A stretch of 64,000 bases of DNA from Gaertneriomyces semiglobifer. Lineage: Eukaryota > Chytridiomycota > Chytridiomycetes > Spizellomycetales > Spizellomycetaceae. The stretch is taken from the NCBI GenBank assembly GCA_025558075.1, contig JAHLKF010000022.1, positions 273,407-337,406 of the forward strand, read 5' to 3'. Shown here one piece after another: positions 48,231 through 59,451 of this stretch. The notes under the pieces were generated by a model. That model had not been told where the DNA came from and searched no databases. It saw only the letters and a list, made by a program, of their open reading frames with translations. Position numbers and translations under genes: made by a program. The number at the start of each line of letters is the position of its first letter. Positions within the stretch are counted from its first letter, which is position 1.

Positions 48231-49292
48231 CTATTTAGCTAACAGATCACTACCTAGCTCAGATTGTTCACGACTGCTGGAATCCTCGCCCTCCAATAGG
48301 TTTTGTATAATGTTCAGCAAATTCCGTAACCCAAACAACGCACCAGAATCTGGACCATTCTCCATCGGTTCCACGTGAGAATGAGCGAAGTCGATGATAC
48401 GGATCTCGGCCTGGTCGCCTTCATATACTAGTAGCGCCGATGCTCCGTAGACTCGCACACTTGCTGCTTGAAAAGTCTCAATAAGAGCGGACAATTTTGC
48501 GGCGACAGCACGCAGGGTGCCGGCTGGGACCAACTCTTTGGTCGAAGGTATGGAGAAGAACGTCCGAACGCCACTGGGCAATTCTTTGGCTGACAGAGCA
48601 CGGCCAAATTTCCGGTCATGGGTCATGTACTCTTTCTTGACTGGGTCATATACCTGCAATGGTGATGCGGACCACGTCAAAACCATGCGATCTCACCTTG
48701 TCAAGGTCTCATCTCCTACCTTCATGCCACATATCCTGAGACCAGTTTCGCCGCTAGTCGTGGTCCTCGCTTGCTCCTCCATGCGTTGGCGTTTCGCGTC
48801 ATCCGCTTCATCTCCGTAAAGTCGGGTGCCAATCTTGATATCAGCAACGGACGGATGAATGAAAGTGTCGAGCAAGTTTTCCAAATGTACTGTAGGCGTT
48901 GACGTGGGCGCCTGCAGTGCAGGATCAGTTCAGTGAAACATCCAGCGTCGGCAAAAAATCTCGCACACCTCAGCACCGAAGGAGGTGTTTACATCACTAG
49001 TCAGCATGCCTGCACCAAAGTATTTTGGCATGATGCTTCGCAGTCGCACAAGATCCGGTCGATCAGACGTATAAACCTGATTGTAAAAGTCCACTTCTTT
49101 CTGAGGACATATTTTAGCTAGAATCCCATTCGGGAGGCCTACAATCTGGCCTGCGTGACCCGCGATCTGATGGTCGAACGGGTCATTTGGCGTGGCAGCT
49201 GGCGGAGAGGCAGCTGCGGACGGCACAGGCGCCGCACGCTCCGCAAGCTGCGGGGGTATCTTGATTGAGTGTTGGTGGTTGTCCGACATCAT
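48231..49292 (-). CDS. inositol polyphosphate kinase (IPMK/Arg82-type)
   Basis: Phosphorylates soluble inositol phosphates. The family signature PxxxDxKxG is present as PSVADIKIGTRLYGDEADD. Other landmarks are VGLPNGILAKICPQKEVDFY (N-terminal ATP-binding strand region), GASALLVYEG (the usual S-S-L-L-hydrophobic strand) and RIIDFAHS (metal-binding Asp). It ends with TAG at 48231-48233. The start is the ATG at 49290-49292 or 49287-49289 (MSDNHQHSIKI). Three or four exons, about 310 residues, which fits IPMK rather than the longer IP6K/Kcs1 proteins. The N-terminus is Pro/Ala-rich. It is divergent from the unknown Ser-rich gene. Confidence 0.88.
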
Positions 49293-49479
49293 GTACTCCA
49301 AGTAACGTTTATCAAGAGGCCTTCCGTCGTTGTTTAACTGGCGCTGGCGTTTGCGTCTGGCCTTTGAGAGTCAGCCCACAACGGATATCAGTAAGTGGGG
49401 CTTACGTAAACACTGACGCGCAACACTCCGCTAGCGACAAACGTCTCGTCGAGCGAAGGGGTACTGCGCTAAGCTTTTG

Positions 49480-51022
49480 TATGCAGTTATCCCATCAAAG
49501 CACAAGTGTTGGAGCTGTCAGTATGGAGGTACGCCGTAGCAGAAGCCCCTCAGGCTCAACCAAGCATTCACGCCACAACAGGCCGCGAATGGAGCTGGAC
49601 CAGACAGCGGTCAACTTGGACTTAACGTCATCGCCCCTTCAAGTATCTGATGAATTATTTGATGTTCCGCCGCAAGGCTCAAAGGGCTTTAAGAAGTTGT
49701 TTCAGAGGTTATTGCCGAAACATCGCAAGAAGGATGAGGCAGAACATGGAGATCCGGACATGCTGCAACCAACAAGCGCGCCTGGCGTCTCTGGACCGAG
49801 GATTGTTGACTTACTGAGACGAAAGATGAGCCTGGTCTCAAACAAGCAGAGTGTTCAGCCCGCGGACTCCCAACGAACACTACAACGTTGCAGTACGCCG
49901 ACAAGTTCGTGCGATATTTTGAATGAGGCTGGGGAAAGCAAACTCTTAATGACATCGAGGGGTGATGACGACGGCTTTGCAGCTGTACCATTGGAAGCAT
50001 TTCTGTCACCGACGCCTCATGGTGTCAGACCATCGCCGGTTTCGTTGAGCAATTCCGCTCAAAACAGCTCCTCCGCAAGCGGGGTGCACTTGCAGCATAT
50101 ATTAACGAACGTTCTGGGGCCTGATTGGCGGTCGGACCCGCGCTTATCGCGCAACTTAGCTAAACGGAATCTCGCACAAGTGCAACCGCCTAATCCCCTT
50201 TACCGATCGCAGGAATCCTGGGTCTCCCCAGCAGATTTGCTTGAGCTGGATCTCACGCTGAATGAGCGACGAAATCTCGAGAAAGAGTGGCGTGCGTACC
50301 AGCGCGAATTGGGAAATAACGACAGTGATGGACAAATACCATTAGGCGTGATGCCCCCTCGTGGGACTTTGATGAACTGGATAGCAAGCTGGTGGGGCGA
50401 CTCGGACGCTGCAAGCTTTAACTCTGCAGATACACCTAAAGGTACAGGAAGTCGTTCACCGCCTGTCACTACCGCGAAAAGCATATCGCAGTCACTTCCT
50501 CGTCCCTCCTCGGTGCCGTTCTTGAAACAGCGACCGTCAATCACGAACCGCTTAACATTCCAGCATCATTCTCGTACACAATCAACTCCGCTTCCCTTCA
50601 ATAATCATAAGTCTGACCTCCAAGGATCCTCACACTGGAAAGATTTAGAGTACTCCCGAGCGTGGTCAGCTAAAAGCTATTATAAAAACCTAGTGCGATA
50701 CGTCTTTTCTGACTCGGAGGGAGAGAGCGGTGATGAGGTAACGGTAGAGACAAAAGATCCTTCGAAGGGCGAAGTGGGAGAGGAACTGGATAGAGTTAGC
50801 GCAAAGCCTGCCGCGGTTCATAGGGATGATTGGCATCAGCATGAAATCGAGCCGGATGATGCAGACTATCGTTCAGCTCTGCCTAAAAGTTCGTACGAGC
50901 CAGATCTGAATGCCGTAACGTTGGAACAGGTCGTAGCGCCCCGCCCAAAAGTACCGCGTCGTCTATCACCAGCACCGGAGGAGCAGCTAAACAGGAGGGC
51001 TGGCGTATACGTTCCAAGATAA
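49480..51022 (+). CDS. large Ser/Pro-rich protein of unknown function
   Basis: A single open exon of about 510 codons that I do not recognise. The sequence is largely disordered (Ser, Pro, Arg, Asp), with a few ordered islands: FKKLFQRLLPKHRKKDEAEH, LLELDLTLNERRNLEKEWRA, and a Trp-rich patch LMNWIASWWGDSD followed later by WKDLEYSRAWSAKSYYKNLV. The tail ends RRAGVYVPR. The start is likely the ATG at 49480, or 49523 (MEVRRSRSPSG); the frame is open farther upstream without ATG. Its length and consistent composition argue for a real gene. The acidic and phosphosite-like clusters suggest a regulated scaffold, which is only a guess. Confidence 0.65.
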
Positions 51023-51267
51023 TGACTGTAGCTGCCGTGTGTGCCGTTTTGCGACACGTTAGCTCTCTGGGGAATGCTTCTATGTGATTGGTGGGTTGAT
51101 ACCGTTGGACATTCTGAGCGGTAACTATTGTAGGGTATTATTACTATTAATAAGATCTTTGTCTTGTCCATGAGTGCATGGGCCGATGGCATATGTAATA
51201 TGTACATAATATAACGCAACCGGGCGTCGCCATGTATGTACAAAGCTTTTCTGTGGAATAGAAAAGC

Positions 51268-52742
51268 TCACCAAGGGCCCATTCTCAATCTTCTCATGTC
51301 TTCATCCCTCGTATTCGAACCGTCTCTATGTACCAGCTCACCCGGTTGAAAAGAAAATACACACCTGTACCACTTCGCCCGTTCTGTATTCCTATGAACG
51401 TTGAGGATCTCGTCTCCGGTCATCACCCGGGTTGGAGTGAAGGTTGCTCCGCAAAAGGTACACAGCACTTCGTTCGATGCATTGTCAGCATTGAACATGA
51501 AACCGTTCTCTGCGAGGGCCTGCGCAAAGTCTAAAGCACGACAAAAGTGTGGGCTCAACTCAAACGTACGAAGTCGTGCTTTCAGATAATGATTGCGTAG
51601 GTCCTCGCTGACAAGTTTACTTATGTGCTGTACGAACGATGCACATATTTGATCAGGTGAACGTAACTTGCATGGGTCTAGGCGCATTAGTTAGATTAAA
51701 GCGTATAACTAGTTAAAAGCATGCTGCGCCGTCTCACCGATGAATTTGAGTTTGAACACGCTGGCTCCAGCTTCCCTTTGTGACACCAGCTGATGATTAA
51801 ACCATGTCAAACCCAACTGCCGTAGAGGAGAATCTGATGGAACGTTGGGCATTGCCAGCGCCTGGTAAAGTGCAATTGTGGCGCATGTCCAGGTGGAGTT
51901 AAGCACTGTATTGTGTCCACCGGTTGTAAAGATGCATGATGTCTGATCGTATTGAAAGAAACGGGGATGGGTGAAATGCTCTGGAACTACATGCGCATAA
52001 GTATTATTAACCGGATAGCAGAAAGCCTCCGCACTTACTTTGAAGGTTTAGCCATGCTTGACACATTCCAAAGAGGAAATTGCCTCTTAGGGCGGCCATT
52101 TCATGGGGGCTCTGGTATAGTATTACAGGTCCTTTTTCTTTCCATTTTCTATCTTCTTGTGACCACCTAAACAGGCGAGCTGTCCAATATGGAAAATCCA
52201 GCTGAAAGCGCTCGCGGAAAGCGCACACGTTCTTGGTTAGACGGTGCGTCCACGGCTTCTTATTCTTAGGATGGGGCATGGTCGCTATAACATCAAGCGG
52301 CTCGTCGTCAGAAGGACAGTAATCTGACTCTATAAAAAACGAGTTCATAAATTTTCAAAGGAGAACGGAGTATTTTGGTTTTGCGTACCTCCTTCGCTAC
52401 CGGGCGAATGATCCGCATGCGCTGCAGATGGGATTGGTGTAGCATGCGCGTTGGGAAAAGAATTGAAAGCTACATAAAAGGATGCAACCAAGGCAATGAG
52501 CATCAGCGCACTCTCCCCGGCGATTCATTGAATGGCAGACCTATATTATTGGAGGCCTCAACATCCTCATCCATTGCATCGCCACCGGCGTTATCATCCT
52601 CCCCCTCATTGGAGCTGTCCACGCTGGTGTCTTCGTCTTCATCCTCAGAGGGACGATAACTTGAATCATCGCTGTCATCCTCCTCGCCGTCATCAAAGGC
52701 TACGGGAACGGACCCATGGAACTGAGCGCTTACAATTTGCAT
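51268..52742 (-). CDS. unknown protein with acidic N-terminus and BIR-like C-terminal motif
   Basis: Exons: an acidic N-terminal part (DDGEEDDSDDSSYRPSEDED), a basic/aromatic part (KKPWTHRLTKNVCAFRERF, then RLFRWSQEDRKWKEKGPVIL), and across two in-frame introns a helical C-terminus (FVQHISKLVSEDLRNHYL) leading to KARLRTFE and VLCTFCGATFTP. RL-x-TF...CxxCG...H...WYxC resembles a BIR zinc fold, but the spacing from His to the last Cys is longer than usual, and that last Cys depends on leaving a possible donor (tacag|gtgtgt) unspliced. No family is recognised for the rest. The N-terminal boundary is uncertain: the ATG at 52742 is followed almost at once by a GTAAGC. Confidence 0.5.
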
Positions 52743-53415
52743 AAGAACAGCAAAGGACGTGGCTTACAATACGGCAGTACTGCCGTGGGCCGCCGCCGTT
52801 TCGGAGAACTTAGACTTTGCAAACCGAATTGGGCGCCAAGGACTGGCAATGATGAAGAATCATTAGTGAGTTCGCCACTAGATGGCATTCAGTCTTCACG
52901 CACCTTCCATGGCATCATCGCCAGTTCCCATCATCTTGGCTTAGTATTGCTCTGTTATAACGTGGATGCTGATTATCGTGCGTTTGGAATAGCTCTAGAA
53001 TGTTGCCGCAAACCGAAAAGATCGCCTCGGGATTCAGAGTTTCTCTCTCGCCCGAAGTGCGCAGCAGTTGCATCTACGCGTTTTGCTTCTAATTGACAGC
53101 TTCGCGAACTTGCACGTACACCGAAGAACCAAATATCGAAAAGAGTGCGGTTCTCAGTATAATATGGGTGTGATTTGGGCATGATTTACGGAAGCGCTTC
53201 GAGTTATGCAGTACAATATGGATGACTGAGCGTCTGGCCTATGCGCAAAGAGCGGAACAATGTTTCAAGATCTAGCGCATTCTCGGCAAGTGCGCACTTG
53301 CTTCGCAAAGCACGATCTAGAGCTGAATCTATTGAAAATCGGAATGACCTACTCGCAAACGGAAGTAGCTTCAATTTACGGGAAAGGCATCACCCTGCCA
53401 TCAATGAGACTGTCA
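52743..53415. other. intergenic region
   Basis: Both strands have modest open frames (for example plus 52716-53096) of unremarkable composition. I support no gene here. It includes the promoter of the upstream acidic protein and the 3' end of ZFYVE19. Confidence 0.4.
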
Positions 53416-54314
53416 TCACCCAGTTTTCTTTGCAAGCCTGCTTGGTTTATGTGATTGCAACTCGTAATCACTTTCATGCCCCTCGCGAAAGCATCTGTCA
53501 CAGTACAAGTCATCGTCGCAGTTGCGGCATCGCAAAGTAGCGTCATCACTGCATATGCAGCACCAGGGGTCTTCTTCAGACGCATGCAGATCGTCTAAGG
53601 ATACAGGTCGTGGTGGAAGTCCTAAAATTGCAGTGTCCGTCGTAGAGCGGGCACTGCGCTGTGTCTGTTTCCGTCCTTGATCTCCTGAGCCGGAGAGCTC
53701 ATCGGGATCATATTGTCGTAGGCCTTGTACCCGCTTCTCTAAATCTTCCTCTTCGCCATGACGAACCACGCCATATTTCTTCTCCAACTCGATCTCTTCA
53801 CCTATTTGCCTCAGTAGTACCTTTGCCTGATCATCATCCCCCAAATCATCCCTCTCGATGCGTGGTCGAGTAGGGCTCGTCAACAGCAGATTTGTATAGT
53901 CAACATATTTAACTTCCGATCCTGGAGACATGGGTTCATTGGGCAAAGGTACAGGAGGTATATTGATGCGATCATCCTGGTAGGCGAGATCAAGGTCGAC
54001 GTCGCTGAGTAAAGGCTCATGAAGCAGATTCGCCAATTCGGCATCTAGATGCGTTGAGTCACCGAGGCCCGCATACTTCGTTGGTGTGCGAGGTATCTTC
54101 TGCACGGAAGCCACCGGTTCACTTCCGGTAAGGGTTTTCAGTCGGCTGTAAAGTTCATCATCCCTGGACACAGCGCAAGGCACACTGTGAGAAACTAACT
54201 GGGAAATCTGAACAAATTGATGCACATGACATACGACGGAAGAGAGTCAGAGTCATTCCTGCTGGCTTTCAACTTCTCGAATCGCTCCCGGAGATCTTTG
54301 GCTGGGTCTGTCAT
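53416..54314 (-). CDS. ZFYVE19: ZFYVE19/ANCHR homologue (abscission checkpoint regulator)
   Basis: In animals ANCHR holds VPS4 at the midbody to delay abscission. The C-terminal B-box-like zinc domain matches closely: PWCCICSDDATLRCRNCDDD, then LYCDRCFREGHESDYE. The N-terminus has a helix like a MIT-interacting motif (DLRERFEKLKAS). Exon 1 starts at the ATG at 54312-54314 and joins the main exon via GTATGT...CTCACAG to read PSVPCAVSRDDELYSRL. The N-terminal FYVE domain of animal ANCHR is absent, so the protein (about 285 residues) is shorter. The middle is acidic with predicted helices. Confidence 0.85.
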
Positions 54315-54474
54315 AGTGCGTCGCAAGTGGAATGTGTGTCAGGAAAAGGCCAAATGCCAGAACGCGTTTACTAACAAGGTCGCTGTCGGAAGTGTACAAA
54401 GCAAACGTTACAGTTGCGGGAAAATGGATGGATATACTACAAGTCATTTATTGGGTCCCAATGTAAAGCAGATG

Positions 54475-56248
54475 CTATGCACCTGATGTGGCCAACGCTG
54501 CAATCAATGCAGCACCTTGACCAGAACCATCACGAGCTGGGATGCAGAACAGGTGTTAGCGAACATTGACAAGAATTGCTTAATGGAACGGCTCATCAAT
54601 ACCATACCTTGTGCAAGAACAATGCCGTCGGCATTGATTCCTAGCAGCTCGCGCAATGCATCCCTCATGCGATTGGCGAAGTGGGGGTAGTGCTCAAAGA
54701 CGCTACCATCCACTGCCACAGTACAGCCATTCAACTTGTTCATTTTCGTGCAAACCGAAGCGACTCCTACCGCTGCCAAACGAGCCGCACGGGTCCCAAC
54801 TAGCTCACAAATGCGCTTAATGAGGCGGCGATCAGCGAGGCTGCTGTGCTGAATGTCAAAGAGGTCTGAAAGAATGGCGCGCGTATCCGTCAGCTGGATA
54901 CTGTGATCGCTGTTGACAATCTCGTGTGAGTGCTGAAGAAACATGCGAGTCGCTCTTTAGAAGAGACAGGCACCATACCGCTCGATCCTAGACATAAGGG
55001 CTGTGTCGAAACTGTGGGGTTCTTCCAGCTTCGGGCAGTGTTTTCCACCAAACAGCTCACCCGTCGAGATAAGCTCCAGCATGACATGTCGAGTGATATC
55101 CCCAAGGTAAAAGCCAGAGATCATCTTCTCGTAACTCTGCTTGCCAGGATTCGGGCTCTCACGATCCACCTTAATATCATAAGGTGTTGTTTGCAGTACA
55201 GTACCATCTTGCCCCCATGCTCCCCACTCCATATTGATGATCATCTCGCCGCTAGCAGGTCTAGGGCCTTTGTACTTTGGGATATTGTCCACCTTTTCAA
55301 CGTATGCCGCATTGCAGCCGGTACCAAGAATGACACCCATATATGTAGAGGTGTCGGCGTAGGCATGCGCAATCAGGGTGCCTACTGTGTCATTGACGAG
55401 GGCGCAGACATTGATGTTCACGTTCTATTATCAGATTGTCGTGAATACTCGTTAACCAGATGTTCCCAAAAAGCGGGATCTTACCTTTCGGTGGAAAGCG
55501 TCTTGAAGCAGCTGTACTGCATCTTGGCCAACCACGCCGGATGCAGTAAACCCTTTCGTCCAGTAGTATAAGGTGCCTGAGCGGATCAGGGCATAAGCGC
55601 GCTACCCCGCAAGGCGAAAGCAGATCTGCAAATACCTTTATCAATGGCATGCTGTTCGACAGGGAAAGAGAATGTAAAGCCCAGCTTTAATCCTGCGTGT
55701 ATATCAAGGCCAAACTCTTCCAAGGTCTGCACCACACAATCGGTGAAGAAATCGAATAGAGCCTTGCCTTCTCCAGTCTTTAGCTCGTCCGCTACAACAA
55801 ACTTCTTTTGTCTTGTGCGGACTTGGCCTTTTCCTCCCAGAGTGACCTCGCACACTCTAAAGTTGCTTCCACCCAGATCCAACGCAAGGTATGTGCCGGC
55901 TTCATCGCCGGTGGGCCGTTTTGTGACGTATGATACAACCATCTTGAGTACAGCGTTGTCCCGCTTGAGTCCACGATCCATATCACGATGGAACGCCTTG
56001 ACCATGTTGTGAAGCGTGGCAGTTGAAAGTGTGAACTCCTTTTCCAACCGCTGGATTGCCTTGGCGGAATGGTCGCTTAGCGCGAGATGGCGGGGGCCTT
56101 GGCTCGGCGAGCCAGCATCTTTCTCGTCATCAGACAAGGCGACAGCCGACCGGTAAAGAAATTGTGCGGCAGAAGTCAATGCGATACCTGTTGTGAGGCC
56201 GAATGCAAACAATGTTGTTCTATGATCAGGGGGCCAGAAGCTCGACAT
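54475..56248 (-). CDS. hexokinase with N-terminal membrane anchor
   Basis: ATP-dependent hexose phosphorylation. Motifs: LALDLGGSNFRV (phosphate loop), LGFTFSFPVEQ (hexokinase signature), ALVNDTVGTLIAHAY (catalytic Asp), GVILGTGCNAAYVE, INMEWGAWG, and a C-terminal DGSVFEHYPHFANRM then ARDGSGQGAALIAA. The start ATG is at 56246-56248; about five exons. Residues about 12-32 (LFAFGLTTGIALTSAAQFLY) form a hydrophobic segment that yeast hexokinases lack, so the enzyme may be anchored to a membrane, perhaps the outer mitochondrial membrane as in plant type-B hexokinases. About 480-490 residues. Confidence 0.94.
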
Positions 56249-56545
56249 AATGACAGTGATGGTATCCCTTCTTTACTTCCAAACCACGGAGGACAATTCA
56301 AGGCGGGCAAGGTCTATGTTAAGGACGAGGCTGACGTTCGATCGCGCCGACAACTTCAGATCGATGACCCGCACGCGACGACAACTACGAAGACCAAACC
56401 AGAACTCAATCAAAACTTGAAGCCGTTACTGCGACCATGTCGAGCTGCTGCATCGCAGTAGTTGAGCGGTGATGGGTGGGCATACGAGATGGCAATCTTA
56501 TACACAGTGGATTTATATTAAACGAGGCGGCTGCGTCTATGGAAC

Positions 56546-58717
56546 TCAATAGCTGGACAGCGGAACACATGTTCTTTTGGCTACATTCAGAACTCCCTCA
56601 ACGGAGTAAAAGATTACGTCGATGTCGCCATCCTTGAACCTCTGCGGCATCCTTTTGCTCGTATCACGCAGTCTGTCTGTCGTTCCTGTTTCTTTCGCTC
56701 GAGCGGACTCCGCTCGTAAGCTCACTGCTCTGCGACCGTCTCGAGGAAACGGTTCTCCTACGACGACAATCTCACCGCTTAAATCGTCTCCAATGCATAC
56801 ATTGACCAAGCATCCTCCTACAAACGGCTCCCATGCCTACAACAGGCGCTATCAGCAGGGGTACGGTCATCTGTTAAAGCGTTGTGGCTCGTACCTGGCA
56901 TGCAGCTACATCCCACTGGTTACCCCACAGTTTTATCTTCCGTAACGAGAAGTTCTTTGCGAATGATTGTGCAATCGCAATAAGGCCAGCACCAGTGATC
57001 GAGTTGAAATCCAAGAATAATCTAAAGCAACTAGTGTCAGCATCCGGCACAGATGAGACAGTGTAACGACAGGGTACCGAACTCTTTAAGTCCAAAGTTG
57101 TTTTGCAACATCTGGCTGACAGCCTCTGCACCTTCATCTTGGATCGAACAGTAACTTAAAGACAGTGACACGAGAGATGGGTGATTGTCAATTGCTTGAC
57201 AGATAGCGACACTTCCGTCTCGCGTGATCTTATTACTTTGGGGAGGATGATTAATTGCTGTGCGCTCTTCCAGCAAACATTCACGGACTCTCCCTCGGCG
57301 TACCATGACAAGTCAGCAGCATACAACCGAAGATTCTTTTTCAACGCAGGAGCTACAAATTCGACGCATTGCCAATCATCGATTCCCATTTTGCTCAAGC
57401 GGATCTCACGCAGCGTGTAGTTCACGAGAAGCATTTTGCAGATGTGATTGATGACGTCGTTGGATATCGACCTCTGCGTGCGATTGTTCGAGATATCCAA
57501 CGTAATCAGACTGGTGTTGTTCCGGAGTACCGTCGCCAACCCAATCAAAGAGTTGCCGCTTAACGATGTATTTACCAACGACAACTGCGTCAGCGTTGTG
57601 TTGATCTGTTTGTCACATGTTTAAGCGGCATCAGGCATAGTCCATCGTGAACGGCCTACCTGCAGTGCATTAGCCAATGCCATACCTCCCTCATCGCCGA
57701 TATTGTTGTTGCTCAGATCAAGGAAATTTAATCGATCGTTGAAATGAAGAGCGTTTGCGAGCGAAGTGGCTCCTTGCGGCCCTATGTCATTTGCGTTCAG
57801 TCGAAGGCCTTCCAAGCTGGCATCATCCTGCCGAACTGATCAACTGAGATGTCTCGGGACAAACAAAAACTCACTGCTACCTTCAAAAAGGTGGCCAATA
57901 GTTGAGCACCTTTGTCTCCCAGTTCGTTACAACCGAGGTCTAGTTCTCGCACAAAGCTCCCCGCCTTGGCTAAGGGAATTAGGAAAGTATCCATAGATGC
58001 ATCTGTGATGCGGTGCTGGCGCAGATCCGGCAAGGTGCCATGTAAGAACAGCACTTCCGGTACAGCACTGTATTAGGATGATTCAACATGAGTAGGGTCC
58101 CTCATATATTGCATTTTGGCCAGCTGACACTGTACCCGACTTCTACTGCATTCTCTAAGGACTGGTCTTGTGAAAATCCGAGGATAAAACCCTTTGAGTG
58201 ATGAAGCCAAACAACTTAGCGGGGTTATCTCCCACCTTTTTGAAACTGTTGATTACTGGGATACTGCGCTCGTTACATATGGTCACGTACTGATCCAAGT
58301 AGTCTGACACCTGAAGCGACATTGTTGGCAGCTAGTTCGCATGTTGGAGAAACAGGGTCTTTCGCATAGTTCGCGCTTCACGCGTTGTTTCTTGCTTACG
58401 TAAACAGGAAACTCCGTCAACACGTCCACTGCGAAGGTAAACGTAACTCTGTTATTGCAAAGTTCACAAACACAGTGCTTCACGAAGTCGCATAATCGGC
58501 CTATTTGACTACTTGACAACGTTTCTGGTGTAGTACGCCCATACGGCGGCTCTCTTATTGTGTCCGGACAACAGGGAGTTGTCTGTGGTGTTCTAGAATC
58601 TGATCTATTTATACGTACATTGAATACTACGCGTGGCTTAATTGCCTGAAGCCTAGTTAAAAGGCTCCTCTTACTTGTGCCAGTCTGTTTTGCGCTTTCC
58701 TGCATTTCACTATCCAT
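56546..58717 (-). CDS. leucine-rich-repeat protein, ribonuclease-inhibitor type (possibly LRRC34-like)
   Basis: At least seven RI-type LRRs spread over many short exons: LDLGCNELGDKGAQLLATFL, LRLNANDIGPQGATSLANAL, LDLSNNNIGDEGGMALANAL, LDISNNRTQRSISNDVINHI, LSLSYCSIQDEGAEAVSQML and LDFNSITGAGLIAIAQSF. An N-terminal helix (VSDYLDQYVTICNERSIPVI) and a C-terminal strand (DGDIDVIFYSVEGVLNVAKR) flank them; that frame recalls LRRC34, but I am not sure. The start ATG at 58715-58717 lies only 9 bp from the myosin light chain start on the other strand. Some junctions near 58060-58260 are not phased. Confidence 0.75.
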
Positions 58718-58726
58718 ATACCTAAC

Positions 58727-59349
58727 ATGGTGAGTGTTTCGGTGTCCGTCAGTAATTGTAGTTGATGCTCACACTGATCCGACTGGTGATGACAGTCTGC
58801 TCGGGCTCAAAAGAAGAAGAAGCGCGCCGTGCGCCAAAACTCCAATGTCTTTGCGATGTTCGACCAGAAACAAATCGCTGAATTCAAGGAGGCATTCTCA
58901 ATGATTGACCACGACTCTGATGGGTTTATCGACAAGGAAGATCTGAAGGATATGTTGGCAAGTTTAGGGCAGCAGCCAACAGACCAGTATATCGGTATGA
59001 GAAATGAACACGTTCATTTTGCTTTCTCAATTCTAATAGAAGAGTTGTTCTTGTAGATGACATGATGGGCGAAGCGCCTGGCTCTATTAACTTCACCATG
59101 TTCTTGACTCTCATGGGCGAAAAGATGAGTGGGACGGACCCAGAACATGAGATTCTTCAGGCATTTGAATGCTTTGATGAGGATAAGGCTGGTGTCATCA
59201 ACGCGGATGTATTGCGCGAGTACATGACCAGCATGGGTGATCGGTTCACTGATGAGGAGGTGGACATCATGTTCAAGGGTGCCCCGGTTGACAAAGACAA
59301 CAATTTCGATTATACTGTATGGACACGTGTGCTCAAGCACGGCGAATAA
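58727..59349 (+). CDS. myosin II regulatory light chain (EF-hand)
   Basis: Regulatory light chain of non-muscle/contractile-ring myosin. The N-terminal phosphorylation motif [18 protein letters not shown] closely follows the KKRAxRxTSNVFAMF consensus. The first EF-hand loop [12 protein letters not shown] is complete; later EF-hands are degenerate, as in RLCs. It ends [13 protein letters not shown] with TAA at 59347-59349. The coding sequence appears to start with an exon whose only codon is ATG (58727-58729), followed by a 66-nt intron (58730-58795) and [17 protein letters not shown] second intron splits QYI|DDMMGE. About 170 residues, normal. Confidence 0.92.
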
Positions 59350-59451
59350 TAAAAATTGTGTGCTATATTCTCGGATCATGATATGTTAATGTGAATGCTT
59401 GTCTTGGTTTGTACAGCTAGTCTCTACGAATCGACCTCTGAGTAATTCCTC

